Assembly: GCA_964486455.1 (NCBI GenBank)
Contig: CAZAMP010000004.1
Span: 95,847 to 159,846, forward strand
Origin: CAZAMP01 sp964486455
GTDB lineage: Bacteria > Eisenbacteria > RBG-16-71-46 > CAZAMP01
Direction of reading: 5' to 3'
DNA: 64,000 bases
Shown: positions 33,029 to 41,953 of the stretch, piece after piece
Position numbering within the stretch: the stretch's first letter is position 1
Layout of the letters: the number at the start of each line of letters is the position of its first letter
The notes under the pieces: model-generated
Seen by the model: the letters and a program-made list of their open reading frames with translations, nothing else
Told to the model about the DNA's origin: nothing
Databases searched by the model: none
Translations under genes and position numbers: made by a program

Positions 33029-33207
33029 GCGGCGGATGCTAGCAGATGGCCCGCGCGCGCAAAACCGAGATCTGGTCCCGGTTCGCCCGGCCGGCGGGAC
33101 CGAAGCGGCCCGCGGTGGGTCTTCGCTTGATCTCCGGGGTGTCGTTGGGCTATCACCGTTGGATAGAAACTCGGATCCGACGGTTCCAACACCAATTGGA
33201 GTTCATC

Positions 33208-34296
33208 ATGGCCAAGAGATCGATGAGCAAGCGCATCCGCGACGAGGCGGAGCGCGTCAGAAGCACGATCATCAAGCGCGGTAAGCCCAGCATGAAGCTG
33301 CCGTTGCGGACGCTCTCCAATGTGCGCTACACGCCGAAGCGCGGCTATTTCGAGATCAAGGGGGCGAGCAAGGAGCGGACGTTGACCGTGAACACGGTCA
33401 AGACGTTTGCGCAAACGCTCCGGATGATGTCGCTTTCCAAGACGCTGATCGAGGAAGACGATATCGCCACCAAGCGAGAAGCCTACTACGTCTCGAAGAA
33501 CTGGGACGCCGCGCGTTTCGACGAGCAGGTCGAGAGCGACTCGGTCATGGATGACGTGGAAGCGCTCTTCGGTGTGAATCGCGAACAGCTCGGCTTCATC
33601 CCGGAGGAAAAGGGCGGAGACGTCGCCGGCAAGCTGGTGGTGATCGATCACGATCGAGACAGCGGACGCCCGCTCCGGATCGATTGCACCAAGTTCGGCG
33701 CCGGCGCCTACTCCATCCCGATCTCCGTCGAGCATCTCAAGTTCGAGACCAAGGCGACGTTCATCCTCGTGATCGAAACGGCAGGCATGTTCCAGCGACT
33801 CGTCAAGCACAACTACTGGAAGAAGGCGAACTGCATACTCATCTCAATGGGAGGAGTTCCGACACGCGCGTGCCGTCGCTTCGTCCGCCGCCTCGCCGAC
33901 GAGAAGAAGCTCCCCGTCTACGTCTTCGTGGACGGGGATCCGTACGGCGTATCAAACATCTACCGCACGCTGAAGGTGGGAAGCGGAAACGCGGCCCACT
34001 TGAACGCCTATTTCTGCGTTCCGCAGGCGCGCTTCTTGGGAGTTACACCTCAGGACGTCACCGACTACGACCTGCCGACGCATCCGCTGAAGGACGTGGA
34101 CATCAAGCGGGCGCAGGACGCGCTCAAGAACGATCCGTTCATTCTGCACCACAAGCCGTGGCAGGCCGCGCTGAAGCAGATGCTCAAGATGGGAGTTCGC
34201 GTCGAGCAACAGGCGTTGGCGAAGCACGGACTGAACTACGTGATCGAGCGCTATCTGCCTGAGAAGCTGGCGCGTACGGACAAGTTCCTTCCCTGA
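33208..34296 (+). CDS. top6A: DNA topoisomerase VI subunit A (Spo11-like)
   Basis: This 362-residue protein starts at the ATG at 33208 (GGAG 6 nt upstream). The winged-helix domain contains the catalytic tyrosine in KREAYYVSKNW (~residue 93). The Toprim metal sites are ILVIETAGMF (Glu) and VFVDGDPYGVSNIYRTLKVGS (DGDPxG). The length matches archaeal Top6A (~350-370). With subunit B it would make double-strand breaks with 2-nt overhangs to decatenate and relax DNA. A weak promoter-like TTGATC lies ~80 bp upstream, consistent with separate transcription. Confidence 0.95.
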   Translation: MAKRSMSKRIRDEAERVRSTIIKRGKPSMKLPLRTLSNVRYTPKRGYFEIKGASKERTLTVNTVKTFAQTLRMMSLSKTLIEEDDIATKREAYYVSKNWDAARFDEQVESDSVMDDVEALFGVNREQLGFIPEEKGGDVAGKLVVIDHDRDSGRPLRIDCTKFGAGAYSIPISVEHLKFETKATFILVIETAGMFQRLVKHNYWKKANCILISMGGVPTRACRRFVRRLADEKKLPVYVFVDGDPYGVSNIYRTLKVGSGNAAHLNAYFCVPQARFLGVTPQDVTDYDLPTHPLKDVDIKRAQDALKNDPFILHHKPWQAALKQMLKMGVRVEQQALAKHGLNYVIERYLPEKLARTDKFLP

Positions 34297-34327
34297 CATC
34301 GCGCCGACGTCACACCGGGGCCCGAAA

Positions 34328-36091
34328 TCACCCTCCGGCGGCCGTGCGCCCCGGCCCGGCTCCGCCTTCCGACGTGCGGAGCCTGGCGAGTTCCACCAGC
34401 GCCGCGCGCGCGTCCGCCGCGGTGACGCGATCTCGGGTGGCCAGGCGGAGCTCGCGTTCCGCTTCGTCCCAGTCCCCCATCCGCATGAGTGCCACGCCCA
34501 GCGTCAAATGTGGAGGACCGGAGTCGGGCTCGCGTTCGATCACCCTCCTGGCGTGCCGGGCGGCTTCGCCATTCTCACCGAGACGCAGGTATACCCCCGC
34601 CAGGTTCACCCGCGCGATGTGGTATTCCGGGTAGATCGCCAGCGCGGCCGAGTATTCGCGTTCGGCATCATCAAGCTCACCACGCGCTGACCAAGCGATG
34701 CCAAGATAGGTTCGCGCCACTACGTTTTCCGGAAAGCGCCCTACAACATCGCGAAACAGGGTGAGGTCATCCTCCCAATCTTTTGCTCGCAAATGCGTTG
34801 CGACTGACCCCAGGAGCGCGACTCCAAGCAAGAGCGCTCCCGCGATCCGGAGTGCAGATCGTGAAAGGACGGGCAAGACGTGCAGCCCGAACGCGGAGAG
34901 GGCGAGCCACCACGCGGCGCTAGGAACGTAATAGAGGCGTTCCGCGGTCGCCGTCCCGATCGTCGCGAAGGCATTCGAAACGGGAAGATACGTGGCGGCC
35001 TCGAGCATGACCCCAATGACCACAAGCGGCGCCCGGCGGTGACGCAGCCCCCAGACCAGCAGGGCGATTCGAACCCCAATGGCGGCGGCGCCCACGATAA
35101 GGAGTAGCGTATCCTCATGGGGAACCAGCGAACGGAAGGAGTAGTCCGCAGACAGGCCCACCGGAAACGCGAGCAGACGTGAGTAGTGCCCCAGGAGACC
35201 GATGATGGCCACCACCCTCTCGTGCGCGTCCATGCCGATGAGCCAATTCTGGACGAAGGCGGACGGCTGGCCGGTCACGGTCCCGAAGAGGTGCCACCGG
35301 AGTGCGACGGTGAGTGGGATCCAGACCCACGGAAGAAACGAGGTCAAGACGGCGCGGCGACCGTGCGGCCGGCGCCCCTCCGCGCTCCCGCTCCACACGG
35401 ACACCACCGTGACGAGTGTCAGGACCGGCGGAAGCACGATGCCGATTTCCTTCGACAGAATCGCCGCCGCCACGGAGAAACAGCCCGCGACCATCCAACG
35501 ACGTCGGTGGAACCGAAGCCAACGGCCCCAAGCCGCGATGGCGCAGAAGCCGAACGCGGCGGCCATGACATCCGCCCTCCGCGCGATCCAGAACACCGAC
35601 TCGGAGTTCAACGGATGGATCGCGAAGAGAACCGCCGTCGCAGCGGGTAGCCAACGTCGCATTCGCGCGCGTCGCTCATCCAGGTCGTTGCCCCCGTTGC
35701 CGGCACAAAAGACCTGAACCAGCTCTCGCACCGCCCAGAAAAGGCCCGCCACCGCCAAGAGATGCCAGAGCACGTTCGACAGATGGTATCCCCTCGGATC
35801 CAACGACCAGATTGCGTGATCGAGCATGAACCCGATGGCCACGAAGGGGCGATAGATCTGCCACCCGGTCCCTCCGGCAAGGTCTACACCGAACGCGAAC
35901 GGGATCTTCGCCAGATCCTGGATGAGCGGATTGCGCTCAATGAGCCTGTGATCGTCATAGACGAAGCCGTTGAAGACGCCGGCCGAAAAGGTGAGCGCGG
36001 TCAGGAGCATGATGACCGCAAGGACAACGCCACTCCTGTCCGGGGCTCCGCGCGACCGACTCGTCGTGAGCACGTGTCCGAGCCGGGTCAC
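34328..36091 (-). CDS. GT-C type glycosyltransferase with C-terminal TPRs (TMTC-like)
   Basis: This 587-residue protein has about ten TM segments. An N-terminal loop carries NGFVYDDHRLIERNPL, the acidic DD motif expected in the first extracytoplasmic loop of GT-C enzymes. GYHLSNVLWHLLAVAG resembles the TMTC/O-mannosyltransferase-like group. Residues ~460-570 contain three TPRs (ALAIYPEYHIARVNLAGVYL, LTLGVALMRMGDWDEAE). It probably transfers a sugar from a polyprenyl carrier to an exported acceptor. It has a GTG start in a GTGA overlap with the Dus gene. Confidence 0.78.
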   Translation of the reverse strand: MTRLGHVLTTSRSRGAPDRSGVVLAVIMLLTALTFSAGVFNGFVYDDHRLIERNPLIQDLAKIPFAFGVDLAGGTGWQIYRPFVAIGFMLDHAIWSLDPRGYHLSNVLWHLLAVAGLFWAVRELVQVFCAGNGGNDLDERRARMRRWLPAATAVLFAIHPLNSESVFWIARRADVMAAAFGFCAIAAWGRWLRFHRRRWMVAGCFSVAAAILSKEIGIVLPPVLTLVTVVSVWSGSAEGRRPHGRRAVLTSFLPWVWIPLTVALRWHLFGTVTGQPSAFVQNWLIGMDAHERVVAIIGLLGHYSRLLAFPVGLSADYSFRSLVPHEDTLLLIVGAAAIGVRIALLVWGLRHRRAPLVVIGVMLEAATYLPVSNAFATIGTATAERLYYVPSAAWWLALSAFGLHVLPVLSRSALRIAGALLLGVALLGSVATHLRAKDWEDDLTLFRDVVGRFPENVVARTYLGIAWSARGELDDAEREYSAALAIYPEYHIARVNLAGVYLRLGENGEAARHARRVIEREPDSGPPHLTLGVALMRMGDWDEAERELRLATRDRVTAADARAALVELARLRTSEGGAGPGRTAAGG

Positions 36092-37077
36092 GTCGCATCC
36101 GCCCAGATGGTGGAGAGCGCGTCATCGAGAACGTCGCGGACGCTCGCGACCGTCTCTTCCTGCATGAGCCGCGCACGGACGCGAGAGACGGACCGAAGAC
36201 CTTTTAGATAGGGTCCGAACTGCTTTCGCATCTCGAGCACCCCTCGGCGTTCGCCCTTTTCCACGACGTTCGCCGCGAGATGATCGAGGAGAACACGGAC
36301 ACGTTCGGACGCGGAAGGTGGGGATGGCACCACCCCCGTGCTCAGGTACTCGCGGCACATCGAGAAGATCCATGGAGCTCCGATCGCCGCCCGTCCGATC
36401 ATCACGCCGTCACATCCCGTCTCCTCGAACATCCGATGCGCGTCCTCGGCGGAGCGCACGTCCCCATTCCCGATCACCGGTATGGAGATGGCGCACTTCG
36501 CCTTTCGGATCCACGTCCAGTCGGCCCGCCCTCCGTAGCCTTGCGAGCGGGTGCGGGCGTGCACCGAAAGGGCGGCGAGCCCCGCCCCTTCGAGGCGCTT
36601 CGCCAGTTCTTCGATCCGAATGGTATCCGCGTCCCACCCGATCCGGGCCTTCGCGGTCACGGGAAGCGATACGGCGTCCACGATGCCGCGCGCCATGCGC
36701 TCCGCAAGATTCAGATCTTTCAGAAGTGCCGCGCCGGCGCCCTTGCAGACGATCTTCTTCACCGGACAACCGATGTTGATATCGATGAGATCCGGCCCCG
36801 CCTCTTCCGCGATGCGCGCCGCCTCGACCATGGCATCCACGGTCTCGCCAAAGATCTGAAGCCCGATGGGGTGCTCACCCGGGCCGATCCGGAGCTTCGC
36901 GAGACTCTGCTTGACGTCCCGGACGAGGGCTTGCGCGCTCACAAACTCGCTGTAAACGAGATCCGCTCCGTATCGCCGGCAGATCCGCCGAAAGGGACCC
37001 GAGGACACGTCCTCCATGGGTGCGAGCAGCAGCGCGTCCTGGATTGAGAGGTTGCCGATGGTGAGCGTCGAGAACAT
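36088..37077 (-). CDS. dusB: tRNA-dihydrouridine synthase (DusB-like)
   Basis: This 329-residue FMN-dependent enzyme reduces uridine in tRNA. The TIM-barrel start LLLAPMEDVSSGPFRRICRRYGADLVYSEF is family-typical. The catalytic cysteine lies in INIGCPVKKIVCKGAGAALL. Phosphate/FMN-binding motifs follow (VTAKARIGWD, VHARTRSQGYGG, IPVIGNGDV, DGVMIGRAAIGAPWIF). The subfamily assignment (DusB versus other bacterial Dus) is by overall resemblance only. It is co-transcribed with the GT-C gene downstream. Confidence 0.9.
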   Translation of the reverse strand: MFSTLTIGNLSIQDALLLAPMEDVSSGPFRRICRRYGADLVYSEFVSAQALVRDVKQSLAKLRIGPGEHPIGLQIFGETVDAMVEAARIAEEAGPDLIDINIGCPVKKIVCKGAGAALLKDLNLAERMARGIVDAVSLPVTAKARIGWDADTIRIEELAKRLEGAGLAALSVHARTRSQGYGGRADWTWIRKAKCAISIPVIGNGDVRSAEDAHRMFEETGCDGVMIGRAAIGAPWIFSMCREYLSTGVVPSPPSASERVRVLLDHLAANVVEKGERRGVLEMRKQFGPYLKGLRSVSRVRARLMQEETVASVRDVLDDALSTIWADAT

Positions 37078-37224
37078 GGTCCGATTTGTCCCGGATCTCC
37101 GCCGACGTCCAACGCGGCCGCCTACGCGGACACGTCACGGATCCAGCGGTTCTCCGGGTTGAACGTGAGGAAACAAGCGAACGTCCGAGGGCGGAGTCTT
37201 TCAAACGCGGTGTGGGGGTGTCAA

Positions 37225-37253
37225 CAAAAAGCCCCCCGGTGCCGGCGTCTTTC
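37225..37253 (-). terminator. Hairpin plus T5 on the minus strand
   Basis: On the minus strand AAAG-x-x-GCCGG-CA-CCGG-x-x-GGC is followed by TTTTTG. The stem is imperfect. It is the second such element between the cold-shock gene and dusB. Confidence 0.4.
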
Positions 37254-37328
37254 GTGGTCGCTATTGGAAGCCTGACTCATCCGGGAACAGCCCACGAGCC
37301 ACGAAGAGAATCGCTCGGTCCAGGGGGC

Positions 37329-37350
37329 AAAAAGCGCGCTCGGGGAGCGC
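37329..37350 (-). terminator. Intrinsic terminator downstream of the cold-shock gene
   Basis: On the minus strand GCGCTC-CCC-GAGCGC (perfect 6-bp stem) is followed by GC and TTTTT. It is one of the few canonical hairpin/T-tract terminators in the window. Confidence 0.65.
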
Positions 37351-37542
37351 CATGGCCGGGTAACGCAAAGACGGCGCCATGTGTGCCGATCCGCTGGCGC
37401 GCAAACAAGGAGGCATATGTACTGTCAGGACAATTAGTTACGGGGCACGCGGTTCGCGGGGATCTCAAAACGGCTGATATGCACCAGCCATCGGCGCCGC
37501 GATCATTGCGATTTGCACGATGAAACCTGAAATCGCACGAAA

Positions 37543-37815
37543 TCACTCACGTGGCAGTGAGCTCTCGCGCCGCACGTCCCTGAGGATGGGACCGCGTTCG
37601 GACTCCTCGATCCAGAACGAGATCTCGTCACCCGCGTCGAGAGCGCGGTAACCTTCGCCGAGGATGTCCTTGTAGTACACGTGCGCGTAGCCCTTGCCGG
37701 GGACATCGACCAGCCCGACTCCGCGAATCTGGTCGAACCACCGCACGCGCCCCGATGTCCGGGGGCCGGGTGACTCCGCGCTCTTTCTGTGGCGTTGTGA
37801 CGGTAGCTGGACCAT
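37543..37815 (-). CDS. Cold-shock-domain protein
   Basis: This 90-residue protein has an ~20-residue basic N-terminal extension followed by a divergent CSD: SGRVRWFDQIRGVGLVDVPG (equivalent to GxVKWFNxxKGFGFI), GYAHVYYKDILGEGYRALDAGDEISFWI, and GPILRDV. RNP1 is altered (GVGLVDV for GFGFI), so RNA binding may be weaker than in CspA. The stop of the phosphoesterase gene is only 4 bp upstream of its ATG, so they are co-transcribed. It ends ~190 bp before an intrinsic terminator. Confidence 0.75.
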   Translation of the reverse strand: MVQLPSQRHRKSAESPGPRTSGRVRWFDQIRGVGLVDVPGKGYAHVYYKDILGEGYRALDAGDEISFWIEESERGPILRDVRRESSLPRE

Positions 37816-37819
37816 GACC

Positions 37820-38821
37820 TCAGCGCGTGTGTCGGCGAAGGCGCCGATAGCCGCTCGGGCGCTGGCCGGGGAAACTTTCGGGCCTCAGCGTGAAGCACGA
37901 GATCTCGGGCGCGGCGTTCAGCCGCACCTTCCAAATGTATCCGACGCCTCGGCTGACGTACACCCATCGCCCTCGACGCCCATAGAATCCCGCGACGAGG
38001 CGGCGATCAACGACCGGCAGATGCGGCTGGCGCGGAAACGGCAGGCGGACTTGCGCGCCGTGTGTATGTCCTGAGAGCATGAGATCGAAGTGGTAGCGCT
38101 CACCGTATCCAATCCCGTCGGGGTTGTGACACAGAAACAGCGTCGTCTCGTCGTCCGCGAGATCCCGAAATGCCGTCTCGGGATCACATTCGCCGCTCCA
38201 GAGATCCTCGACGCCCACGATACGCAACGCGCTCTCTCCGATGGGAATGCGTTGGGAGCGATTCCGGAGCACCCTCACCCCCACGCGCTCCATCGCGCGA
38301 ACCAGTCGATCCGTGGCGCCATCCAGAATCCGGGGACCACCGGGGGAATTGATCCCGTAGTCGTGATTGCCCAGTACCGCGAACACGCCCAGCGGCGCGC
38401 GCAGGCGGTTCAGCACGGAGGCGAACGTCGCGATGTAGTCTTCGTCCCACTGAAGGTAATCACCGGTCAGGACCGCGATGTCCGGCCGGGACGACGCGGC
38501 GATCTCCATGCAGCGACGCAGGTACGAGGTTGGCATGTTCCGGCCGGCGTGGGGATCGGATATCTGAACAATGCGCAGCCCGTTCAGGTCGGACGGAAGG
38601 TCCACGACCGGCACCTCATGCTCGGTCACTTCCACGAGGTGGGGCGCGACGAAGCGTGCATAGGCACCGAGGCCGGGGAACGCCCCCAGAATGGCGAAGT
38701 CGAGCAGGCGATGAACGAATGGACGGCCCGCCATCCAGGCCTTCATGCGGTCACGACGCTCTTGAACCGCCGTGGGGACAGAGAAATGGTGTGGCTCCGC
38801 CGGAGCTCCGCTCCAGATCAT
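37820..38821 (-). CDS. Membrane-associated metallophosphoesterase (YkuE/LpxG-like)
   Basis: This 333-residue protein starts at the ATG at 38821 with GGAGG 9 nt upstream. A hydrophobic/amphipathic N-terminal region (LLDFAILGAFPGLGAYARF) precedes the calcineurin-like domain. All metal motifs are present: VQISDPHAGR (DxH), LTGDYLQWDED (GDxxxx), VLGNHDYG (GNHD), FLCHNPD, SGHTHGAQVRLP (GHTHGGQ-like). The catalytic set is therefore intact. The family includes UDP-2,3-diacylglucosamine hydrolases and phosphodiesterases; the substrate is not determinable here. Confidence 0.85.
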   Translation of the reverse strand: MIWSGAPAEPHHFSVPTAVQERRDRMKAWMAGRPFVHRLLDFAILGAFPGLGAYARFVAPHLVEVTEHEVPVVDLPSDLNGLRIVQISDPHAGRNMPTSYLRRCMEIAASSRPDIAVLTGDYLQWDEDYIATFASVLNRLRAPLGVFAVLGNHDYGINSPGGPRILDGATDRLVRAMERVGVRVLRNRSQRIPIGESALRIVGVEDLWSGECDPETAFRDLADDETTLFLCHNPDGIGYGERYHFDLMLSGHTHGAQVRLPFPRQPHLPVVDRRLVAGFYGRRGRWVYVSRGVGYIWKVRLNAAPEISCFTLRPESFPGQRPSGYRRLRRHTR

Positions 38822-38915
38822 GAATGCAATCCTCCGATGATGGAAATATCTGCTTGAGAGTATCGTCCGACACCCGCGGATCATCCACTCGGTAACCCGG
38901 CGGACGCGAATTGGT

Positions 38916-39590
38916 TCACTTCAAAGCGGTGATTCCGATGAGCGGCAGCCACTCTTGCAGCAGAAACTGGAATCTACCTATCAACAACGAAATGCGCGCC
39001 ATCACGGTGAAACCGTACGACGCGCCGAATGAGATCATGAGAAACGCGATGCCGACCCGCGACACGGCGCCGGTCACCCCGCGGTGCTCCTTCGAGAAGA
39101 AGAAATAGACCAGCGATGCGATCAGCCCGAGGAGGAGGATGAGATTCGAGAGCGAGGTCGTCCACGACCCTGTGTTGAGGCTCAGCATGCTCGCTTGGAT
39201 CTGCGCGACGAGATCGCCCTGTGCGTAGCCGATGATGGCCAGCCCGGAGAACGCGCCGACCATGAGCGCGATGGCCCAGCGGCTCAGCCAGGCGAAGCGG
39301 CTGGTGAACCGACTGAACATCAACAGGCCGAGCAGGAACGGAAAGACGAGCAGCAGACCCTCCATCGACGCCGAGCCGGTCGAAAAGAAGTCACCCCACG
39401 CTTTGGTGAAGGGCACCCAGAGGTTCGGCTCGAAGACGTTCTTGATCTGGACGCAGAAGAACCATCCCGCCGCCACCCCGACGAAGAGGTACTCCGCAAA
39501 CTTGTAGAACGCGTTGTCCCGATAGAGAAACGAGAAGATCGCGAGCGTCAGTAGAGCGGCGACCGTGGTCCAGATGACATCAGGGCTCAC
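38916..39590 (-). CDS. Six-TM membrane protein of the gcv/MutL operon
   Basis: This 224-residue protein has a GTG start (39590) in a GTGA overlap with the preceding gene, with GAGGAG 4 nt upstream. About six TM helices are visible (IWTTVAALLTLAIFSFLY, FAEYLFVGVAAGWFF, GLLLVFPFLLGLLMF, WAIALMVGAFSGLAIIG, LILLLGLIASLVYFFF, and a final helix). The FAEYLFVGVAAG motif and polar residues between helices suggest a channel or complex subunit. I recognise no named family. It is the last gene of the 12-gene operon. Confidence 0.75.
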   Translation of the reverse strand: MSPDVIWTTVAALLTLAIFSFLYRDNAFYKFAEYLFVGVAAGWFFCVQIKNVFEPNLWVPFTKAWGDFFSTGSASMEGLLLVFPFLLGLLMFSRFTSRFAWLSRWAIALMVGAFSGLAIIGYAQGDLVAQIQASMLSLNTGSWTTSLSNLILLLGLIASLVYFFFSKEHRGVTGAVSRVGIAFLMISFGASYGFTVMARISLLIGRFQFLLQEWLPLIGITALK

Positions 39591-40423
39591 GCGGCTCCTC
39601 CTTCGCGGCGACGTGTCAACAGATGAAGCACGTTGCCGGCGACAATGAAGAACACTACGACGATGTGCCCCAGCGACTGAGCGCCCATTCCGCGGCTCCC
39701 GGCCCCCATGATGTCGTTGAGCACCTCGTACTCGGCGGCGCCCGCCAGGCCACCCAAGAGACCCTGCAGCTGACCGGATTGGATGTACGGGTAGTACTCG
39801 GGCGCGCTCACCGCCGTGCAGCCGGAGATCATGGGGATCGCGTATCGCGATTGGACCTGTTGGACCCACTCTTTGGTCCCCGGATACCCCGCCGAGATGC
39901 TGATGAGAAGCTTCAGGTCCCGGAAGCTCTCGATCCCGGCCATCATCGGAATCGAATCGAGCGGCGTCCCGTAGTAGTCCGAGGGAAAGGCGGATCGGAT
40001 CTCGTTTGCGATCGTCACCATGACCACCTCTCGCCCTTCCTTGTAGCCGAGGTTGACGAAATCACGGCCGTATTGCTTTCCGTACTGGTCGGCCGCGATC
40101 TCCGAGAGGGTGTGCTCCAGTAGCGGAGGCCCAGGCGCCCAGAGACACGCGCCGACGATCTTGAGGTCGCGCCGGGCGCACTGATGGACGGCGACCTCGA
40201 GCATGGGCAGGAGCTCGGCCTGGCTACCCGGATCGAGGTCCGCGGCCAGGTAGACCACGCTCCCTTCGGGAACCGCCTCGATTGCCTCGTGAAAACCGAC
40301 GACCTCAGCCGACGGGCGTATCGTGACGCCCAGCGGGAGCAGAAGCGGCACCAGCACGGCCAGCCCCATGATGAGGAAGATCCAGCGCCGATCGAGCGTA
40401 GCCAGTGAACTCAGTCGCCCCAC
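39587..40423 (-). CDS. Two-TM protein with large soluble domain, unknown
   Basis: This 278-residue protein has a GTG start directly after the stop of the upstream gene. One TM near residues 15-33 and one near 250-268 flank a ~210-residue alpha/beta domain (VVYLAADLDPGSQAELLPMLE, RDLKIVGACLWAPGPP, LLISISAGYPGTKEWVQQV, IPMISGCTAVSAPEYYPYI). The repeated strand-helix pattern resembles a Rossmann-like or substrate-binding fold. The TM-domain-TM layout parallels the DUF6754 protein in the same operon, so the two may assemble together. Confidence 0.75.
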   Translation of the reverse strand: MGRLSSLATLDRRWIFLIMGLAVLVPLLLPLGVTIRPSAEVVGFHEAIEAVPEGSVVYLAADLDPGSQAELLPMLEVAVHQCARRDLKIVGACLWAPGPPLLEHTLSEIAADQYGKQYGRDFVNLGYKEGREVVMVTIANEIRSAFPSDYYGTPLDSIPMMAGIESFRDLKLLISISAGYPGTKEWVQQVQSRYAIPMISGCTAVSAPEYYPYIQSGQLQGLLGGLAGAAEYEVLNDIMGAGSRGMGAQSLGHIVVVFFIVAGNVLHLLTRRREGGAA

Positions 40424-41065
40424 TCATTCCCCCAGATAGTTCCGCTCGAGCCCAAGGATGATCTTGAGTCCCGTCGAGATGGCCCCGAGTGCCGCGCCGA
40501 TCAGAATGGCGCGCTTGGCCGCAAGATTCGGCACATTCATGATCCAGCTCTGGACGGACGCGAAATCGACGCCCTCGGGCAGATGCAGGAAGCGCGAGAT
40601 CTCGTCGCCTATCGGCACCCGTCCGATCATGACGAAGAGCGCGGTGATCGCCAGCAATGCCGCGTCCACGGATCGGATTCGAAACGCCCGAAAGGCCGCG
40701 GACGCGATGAAGAAGGCCAGCAGGCTGAACATCGTCGCCTGCATCGGTGTGTAGATGTAGAGAAAGATCTGATGGCCAAGCGTCCCATCGTGAATCCCGC
40801 CGATGAGCCCGATCCCCACCATGCCGGCAAGGCCCGCGAGAAGCGGAAATGCGTACGGCCAGTCCGCGGAGCGGCCTGAGATCTTCTGCAGGTTGATCCG
40901 GACGACATTGGCGATCCCGAGAACATACGCGAAGGCTGTGATGATGATGGTCCAGCCCTGAAGCGTATTGCCGACGGCGGTCACGCTGCGGTGCGGAACA
41001 AGGTAGTCAATGACCATGATGCTTCCGAAGACAAACGTGATGATGAGCGGGATCTCTTTGCGCAT
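40424..41065 (-). CDS. Six-TM membrane protein of the gcv/MutL operon
   Basis: This 213-residue protein begins RKEIPLIITFVFGSIMVIDYLVP. About six TM helices are visible, with charged loops (RINLQKISGRSADWPYAF, HLPEGVDFASVQ) and a conserved-looking IHDGTLGHQIFLYIYTPMQATMFS. GAGGG ribosome site. It is not recognisable as a known transporter. It is positioned between the DUF6754 gene and the two-TM protein gene, with gaps of 9 and 0 bp. Confidence 0.75.
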   Translation of the reverse strand: MRKEIPLIITFVFGSIMVIDYLVPHRSVTAVGNTLQGWTIIITAFAYVLGIANVVRINLQKISGRSADWPYAFPLLAGLAGMVGIGLIGGIHDGTLGHQIFLYIYTPMQATMFSLLAFFIASAAFRAFRIRSVDAALLAITALFVMIGRVPIGDEISRFLHLPEGVDFASVQSWIMNVPNLAAKRAILIGAALGAISTGLKIILGLERNYLGE

Positions 41066-41074
41066 CGCGTCCCT

Positions 41075-41953
41075 CTACCGCACTCGAAACCAGTCGGCGA
41101 ATTCCTGCACGCCGAACGTCGAAAGAAGCGTTCCCACGATGATCAATCCGAGAATAACGAGCTTCATCCAGTCGGTGCCCTTGATCGTGCCCACCAACCT
41201 CGGGTCGCGCGAGAGATAGGCTGTCGCCGCGTAGAACTCCTCCCCGATGAGCGTGTAGTCGCAGGCGACGACGAAGAACGGGAGCTGATGAACATTGGCC
41301 GTTCCGGCGATCTGAACGGCCCCCGTGGAAAAGCCGGTCTCCGCGAGTATCAGACTCTCGGCGAAAAACGAGCCGAGGTAGAGGTTCGCCGCGGGCTTCT
41401 CGCGCAGCATGATGCCGTCCACGCCCGCCGTGAAGGCGAACTGCTCATCGGACAGATAGCGGATGTTGTCCCGATCGAACGCGTCGGGCCTGCCGGCGTC
41501 GACGTAGGCGCTTCGGACCGTTTCTTCCGCGAGCGGCACGACAAACGCCTTCGCGAGCGGCACGACGAGCTTCGTGTCGTAACGTGCCACCGTCTTGGCG
41601 ACGTGGCCTAGGATCACCATTGAATAGATGGTCTGGATGTTGTTGACGTCATCGATGCCAGGAACGTAGAGAACCGATCGTCCCATTTCTGTGGCGCGAC
41701 CGACGGCTTCCTCGATGGCTTCGAGCCCGGCGATCTTCCGGAGAAAGAGACCGACTCCGCGCCCGACCAGGCGAATGAACCCCAAGACGAGCGCGAAGAA
41801 CACGAGCAGGATGACGAGGACGTTCGTCCTCTCGGTATTGAACCAAGCGTTGGGATCGGGGCCCCCGTCGGCGGCGACGGACGGCCCCGCAAGCAGAAGA
41901 CAGACGATGAGACCGCCGCACGCGCAGAGAACACCCCACGTGGCGCGGATCAC
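41075..41953 (-). CDS. DUF6754-type membrane protein
   Basis: This 292-residue protein has a signal peptide/first TM (VLCACGGLIVCLLLAGPSVAA), a second TM (VLVILLVFFALVLGFIRLVG), a central alpha/beta domain ~75-255, and a C-terminal TM (LVILGLIIVGTLLSTFGV). GTG start in a GTGA overlap with the preceding gene. Central segments (RSVLYVPGIDDVNNIQTIYSM, FAESLILAETGFSTGAVQIAGT, LPFFVVACDYTLIGEEFYAA) resemble what I recall of DUF6754. Function is unknown. Confidence 0.7.
   Translation of the reverse strand: MIRATWGVLCACGGLIVCLLLAGPSVAADGGPDPNAWFNTERTNVLVILLVFFALVLGFIRLVGRGVGLFLRKIAGLEAIEEAVGRATEMGRSVLYVPGIDDVNNIQTIYSMVILGHVAKTVARYDTKLVVPLAKAFVVPLAEETVRSAYVDAGRPDAFDRDNIRYLSDEQFAFTAGVDGIMLREKPAANLYLGSFFAESLILAETGFSTGAVQIAGTANVHQLPFFVVACDYTLIGEEFYAATAYLSRDPRLVGTIKGTDWMKLVILGLIIVGTLLSTFGVQEFADWFRVR

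Larger units (their letters stand above)
37078..37542. other. Intergenic region, 465 bp, structured
   Basis: It lies between the cold-shock gene and dusB. It contains two minus-strand terminator-like hairpins (37329-37350, 37225-37253). A hairpin built on CATGG-CCG/CGG-(CG)-CCATG spans ~37351-37380. On the plus strand a perfect AAGGAGG is followed by an ATG opening only six codons (37417-37437). No protein gene is supported. A small RNA or dusB leader is possible. Confidence 0.45.

Noticed and set aside
37321..37405. GCAAA and ACGCAAAG words with GCCGGGTAAC, reminiscent of a c-di-GMP-I (GEMM) riboswitch
   Set aside because: The words occur in the wrong order and spacing, the expected GNRA-capped P2 stem is absent, and no plus-strand gene follows. 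The first hairpin is better explained as a minus-strand terminator.
37417..37437. Six-codon open frame after a perfect AAGGAGG
   Set aside because: Too short to support as a gene, with no downstream plus-strand gene for it to regulate.
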